Origin: Gaiellasilicea sp963784895
GTDB lineage: Bacteria > Actinomycetota > Thermoleophilia > Gaiellales > Gaiellaceae
NCBI GenBank assembly: GCA_963784895.1
Contig: CAWATM010000010.1
Coordinates: forward strand, 124,001-188,000
Reading direction: 5' to 3'
DNA: 64,000 bases
This document shows, piece after piece, positions 61,658 to 64,000 of the stretch. Position numbers and translations under genes: made by a program. The notes below the pieces were generated by a model that did no database searches, had not been told where the DNA came from, and saw nothing but the letters and a program-made list of their open reading frames with translations. Numbering within the stretch: position 1 is the stretch's first letter; the number at the start of each line of letters is the position of its first letter.

Positions 61658-61894
61658 ATGGCCGAGCCTGCGACGGACCCTCGGGCAGGCGACGACGCGC
61701 CGGCGTTCGATCCGGTCGCCGTCGATCGCGCATACCTGCAGGAACGGGCCCGCCGCCGCGCTCGGATCGAACGGTCCCGCGCGAAGCGTCGTGCCGCGCT
61801 GCGCTTCTGGCTCGTCGTTCTCGTCCTGATCGCGATCAGCGTGCTGCTGACGCTGACGATCTGGCGCGAGGTCGAGCGGCTCTTCGGCCTTTGA
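61658..61894 (+). CDS. small single-pass membrane protein
   Basis: 78 residues: a soluble N-terminus (MAEPATDPRAGDDAPAFDPV), a basic helix (YLQERARRRARIERSRAKRR) and one C-terminal TM helix (FWLVVLVLIAISVLLTLTIW). Its TGA overlaps the TTG of the GAF-SpoIIE gene, so the two are probably coupled; it might anchor or modulate that phosphatase. Unknown function. Confidence 0.6.
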   Translation: MAEPATDPRAGDDAPAFDPVAVDRAYLQERARRRARIERSRAKRRAALRFWLVVLVLIAISVLLTLTIWREVERLFGL

Positions 61895-64000
61895 TCGGCA
61901 GCCGGGCGAGCTCCGACGTCGCGGAGGCGCTCGCAGTGCTGGCGCACGCGGCGCGTACGCTCGCCGTCGGCGTCGCGGTCGAGCAGACGGTCGCCGAGCT
62001 CGCGGATGCGGCGGCTCGGGGAGCCGGGGCGGAGGTGGCGGCGATCTGGCTGCCCGAGAGCGACGGCTCGTTGATCGCGCGTTCGATCTCGGCGGCGTCC
62101 GCTGGTCTCTCGGCGGAGCTCCAGGGATTGCGCGCCGCCTCGCCCGCCGCTGCGGCGGCGGTCGTCCGAGCGCGGCTGGATGAGCAGGCAGAGGGCCTGA
62201 GCATCCCGTTCGAGGCTGCCCGAGGTCGGGGGCTGCTCGAGCTCGCGCGGCGCGGAGCGCCGTTCGAGCGGGACGAGCTCGGGCTCGCGACGCTCGCGGC
62301 CGAGCTGGCGGGGCTCGCCTCACGACTTCAGGCAGGAGTCACCGCCGGGCGGAGCGGAAACGGCGTCCTCGACGTCGTCGGCGACGCGCTTGCAGCGCTC
62401 GCCTCCGACGGGGCGGCGCCGGCGCGGGTGGCGCGGCTTGCGGCGATCGCGTCCGGGGGCGACGCGGCGGTCGTCTGGCGGCTGCGCGACACGCAGCTCG
62501 AGGTTGAGGGCTCGTACGGGCCGATCGTCGCCGACGACGTGCTCACCCGGGCTGCGAACGCCGTCGTCGAGGAGCCGAGCACGGTCTCCGCCGAGGGCGG
62601 GCCGGCCGCAGAGGTCGTCACGCTTCAGCTCGGCCAGCCGGCGCTCGGCGCGCTCCAAGTCCGGTTCGCGAGCGGCCGGGCGCCGGACGAGCACGGGGTC
62701 GAGCAGCTCGCGAGCTTCGCGGTCCGCGCCGCGCACGCACTGCGCTCGTCCGAGCTCGCCCGCGACGCCGGGCTCGAGCTCGAGCGGAGCCGCGCGCTGC
62801 TCTCGGTCGTCGGCGAAGCGATTTCGCAGCTCTCTCTCGCACACACCCTCGAGACCGCGATCGAGCGCGTGGCCCATCTTCTCGACGTCGACCGAGTCGC
62901 CGTCTATCTGACCAAGGGGGACGAGATCTCCGTCGCCGCGAGCCGCGGCATCGAAGGCCCGCACGGCGCGGTCGCCCACGCGCTCCTCGCGGCCGCCGTG
63001 CAGTCGCGCCAGGCCGGCCTGATCGTCGAGATCGATGGGGCCGACGAGCGGCTCGAGCCCGTGCGAGCGCAGGTGGAGGAGTCGGGGATCGGGTCGGTGC
63101 TGGCGCTGGGGCTCGTCGTCCGTGACGATCCGATCGGCGTCCTCGCTGTCTATCCGCGCCGGCGCCGGGTGTTGAGCGAGAACGAGCGCGCCCTGCTGAC
63201 GGCGCTCGCGGGCCAGCTGGCCGTGGTCGTCGAGAACGCGCGGCTGCACGAGGACGTGACCACGCTCAACGACGATCTCACGAGCGCGCTCGCCTCCGAG
63301 CAGGAGAAGTCGAAGCGGCTGCACGCGCAGCACGAGATCTCGCGCACGTTCGCGCAGAGCCTTTCGCTCGAGACGACGCTCGACGCGCTGACGAGCGCCA
63401 TCGTCGACCTGCTCGGCGTCGACGCGGCCGTGATTCGGATGCCCGACGAGCGCGGGATCGAGCTGATCGCGCGGTCGGTGAAGGTCAACGACGAGCGGGT
63501 GGACCCTGCTGCGCGGACACTGCTGTCGCGAGCCCAGCCGCTTCCCCTCCGCGACCTCTCTGCCCTGCTCCGGCGAGGCGAGCCGCTGCTCCTCGACGCC
63601 GACCTGGCCGCATCGCTGGGCGGCGCACTTGCGCTGCTGGCCCCCTTCCTCCGCAAAGGCTCGAGCGCCGCCCTGATCCCGATCGTGACCCCAGGTGAGC
63701 TGCTCGCGACGATGACGATCGTCTCGCTTCATCCGGGCCGCCCAGTCGCGGGCGAGGTCACGGAGACCGCGCTCGCGATCGCCGGGCAGGCTGCGCTCGC
63801 GATCGACAACGCGCGCCTCTACGGGCAGCAGAAGGCGTTCGCGGACACGATGCAACGCTCGCTGCTCCCGCGGGCGGCGCCCGAGCTCCCCGGCCTCGAG
63901 CTCGGCGACGTCTACGAGTCGGCAGCGAGAGTCGAGGTGGGCGGCGACGTCTACGACTACCTGACGCTCGGCGACGGCCGGCTTGCCGTCGTCCTCGGCG
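61891..64000 (+). CDS. multi-GAF PP2C/SpoIIE-type serine phosphatase (3' truncated)
   Basis: About 703 residues are visible, starting at a TTG that overlaps the upstream stop. Up to three or four GAF-like sensor repeats: the first is weak (residues about 10-120); clear GAF features occur at about 310-440 (IERVAHLLDVDRVAVYLTKGDE, then ENERALLTALAGQLAVVVENARLHED) and about 480-645 (TSAIVDLLGVDAAVIRMPDERG, then ETALAIAGQAALAIDNARLYGQ). The SpoIIE domain then begins with FADTMQRSLLPRAAPELPGLELGDVY and VGGDVYDYL (metal-binding Asp) and runs off the window. Typically a stress or anti-anti-sigma phosphatase. No histidine kinase or anti-sigma factor is in view. Confidence 0.88.
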   Translation, partial: MIGSRASSDVAEALAVLAHAARTLAVGVAVEQTVAELADAAARGAGAEVAAIWLPESDGSLIARSISAASAGLSAELQGLRAASPAAAAAVVRARLDEQAEGLSIPFEAARGRGLLELARRGAPFERDELGLATLAAELAGLASRLQAGVTAGRSGNGVLDVVGDALAALASDGAAPARVARLAAIASGGDAAVVWRLRDTQLEVEGSYGPIVADDVLTRAANAVVEEPSTVSAEGGPAAEVVTLQLGQPALGALQVRFASGRAPDEHGVEQLASFAVRAAHALRSSELARDAGLELERSRALLSVVGEAISQLSLAHTLETAIERVAHLLDVDRVAVYLTKGDEISVAASRGIEGPHGAVAHALLAAAVQSRQAGLIVEIDGADERLEPVRAQVEESGIGSVLALGLVVRDDPIGVLAVYPRRRRVLSENERALLTALAGQLAVVVENARLHEDVTTLNDDLTSALASEQEKSKRLHAQHEISRTFAQSLSLETTLDALTSAIVDLLGVDAAVIRMPDERGIELIARSVKVNDERVDPAARTLLSRAQPLPLRDLSALLRRGEPLLLDADLAASLGGALALLAPFLRKGSSAALIPIVTPGELLATMTIVSLHPGRPVAGEVTETALAIAGQAALAIDNARLYGQQKAFADTMQRSLLPRAAPELPGLELGDVYESAARVEVGGDVYDYLTLGDGRLAVVLG

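Overview
The window is about 70% GC, densely coding, and uses many GTG and TTG starts with many 1-4 nt stop/start overlaps. It looks like a chromosomal segment of a high-GC actinobacterium. The gene set (HspR-linked dnaK operon, futalosine-type nucleosidase, rsmI-metG-tatD-rsmA-ispE and glmU-prs-rplY-pth-mfd-mazG-eno-ftsB-DUF501 order) fits deep actinobacteria such as Thermoleophilia (Gaiellales/Solirubrobacterales). That placement is inference from gene content; there is no rRNA in the window.

Layout. 1-5.8 kb: a CsbD-like stress protein fragment, an MFS exporter, a VOC protein, two EamA/DMT transporters, an M29 aminopeptidase and a secreted beta-propeller protein. 5.9-12.2 kb: a complete chaperone operon dnaK-grpE-dnaJ-hspR-clpB, with overlapping or near-touching genes. 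12.2-17.4 kb: an accessory stretch with hypothetical genes, a frameshifted cupin, a transmembrane SARP-like regulator whose extracytoplasmic half is a BMP/Med-type binding protein, and divergent secreted proteins. 17.6-32 kb: S9 and M3 peptidases, a small cupredoxin, a frameshifted futalosine-hydrolase-like gene, a pseudouridine catabolic pair (psuK/psuG) followed by an enolase-superfamily gene, a GT39-like membrane glycosyltransferase, and a large LuxR/ATPase regulator divergent from another secreted protein. 32-43 kb: an LCP cell-wall ligase, ROK kinase and housekeeping translation, rRNA-modification and isoprenoid genes, one tRNA-Gln(UUG), glmU and prs. 43.4-44.7 kb: a secreted vanadium-haloperoxidase-like protein sits between prs and rplY, bounded by strong hairpins. 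44.8-58.2 kb: rplY-pth, convergent greA, an asymmetric heterodimeric ABC exporter, mfd, a PpiC lipoprotein, mazG, eno and pyk. 58.3-64 kb: ftsB-like, DUF501, a BldC-like-HTH/receiver fusion, a PAP2 phosphatase, small membrane and zinc-ribbon proteins, and the start of a multi-GAF SpoIIE-type phosphatase cut by the window end.

Three signals run across the window. First, at least ten single-base frame disruptions fall between about 13.5 and 31.7 kb and none is convincing elsewhere; several occur as compensating pairs that keep the ORF open. This is either a poorly polished patch or a decaying accessory region. Second, many genes have a TAnnnT hexamer 6-9 nt before the start codon and no Shine-Dalgarno sequence, which suggests widespread leaderless mRNAs. 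Third, the most unusual candidate is the BTAD-TM-BMP regulator with its divergent secreted neighbour. The LuxR regulator at 28.6-31.3 kb has the same arrangement with a second secreted protein.
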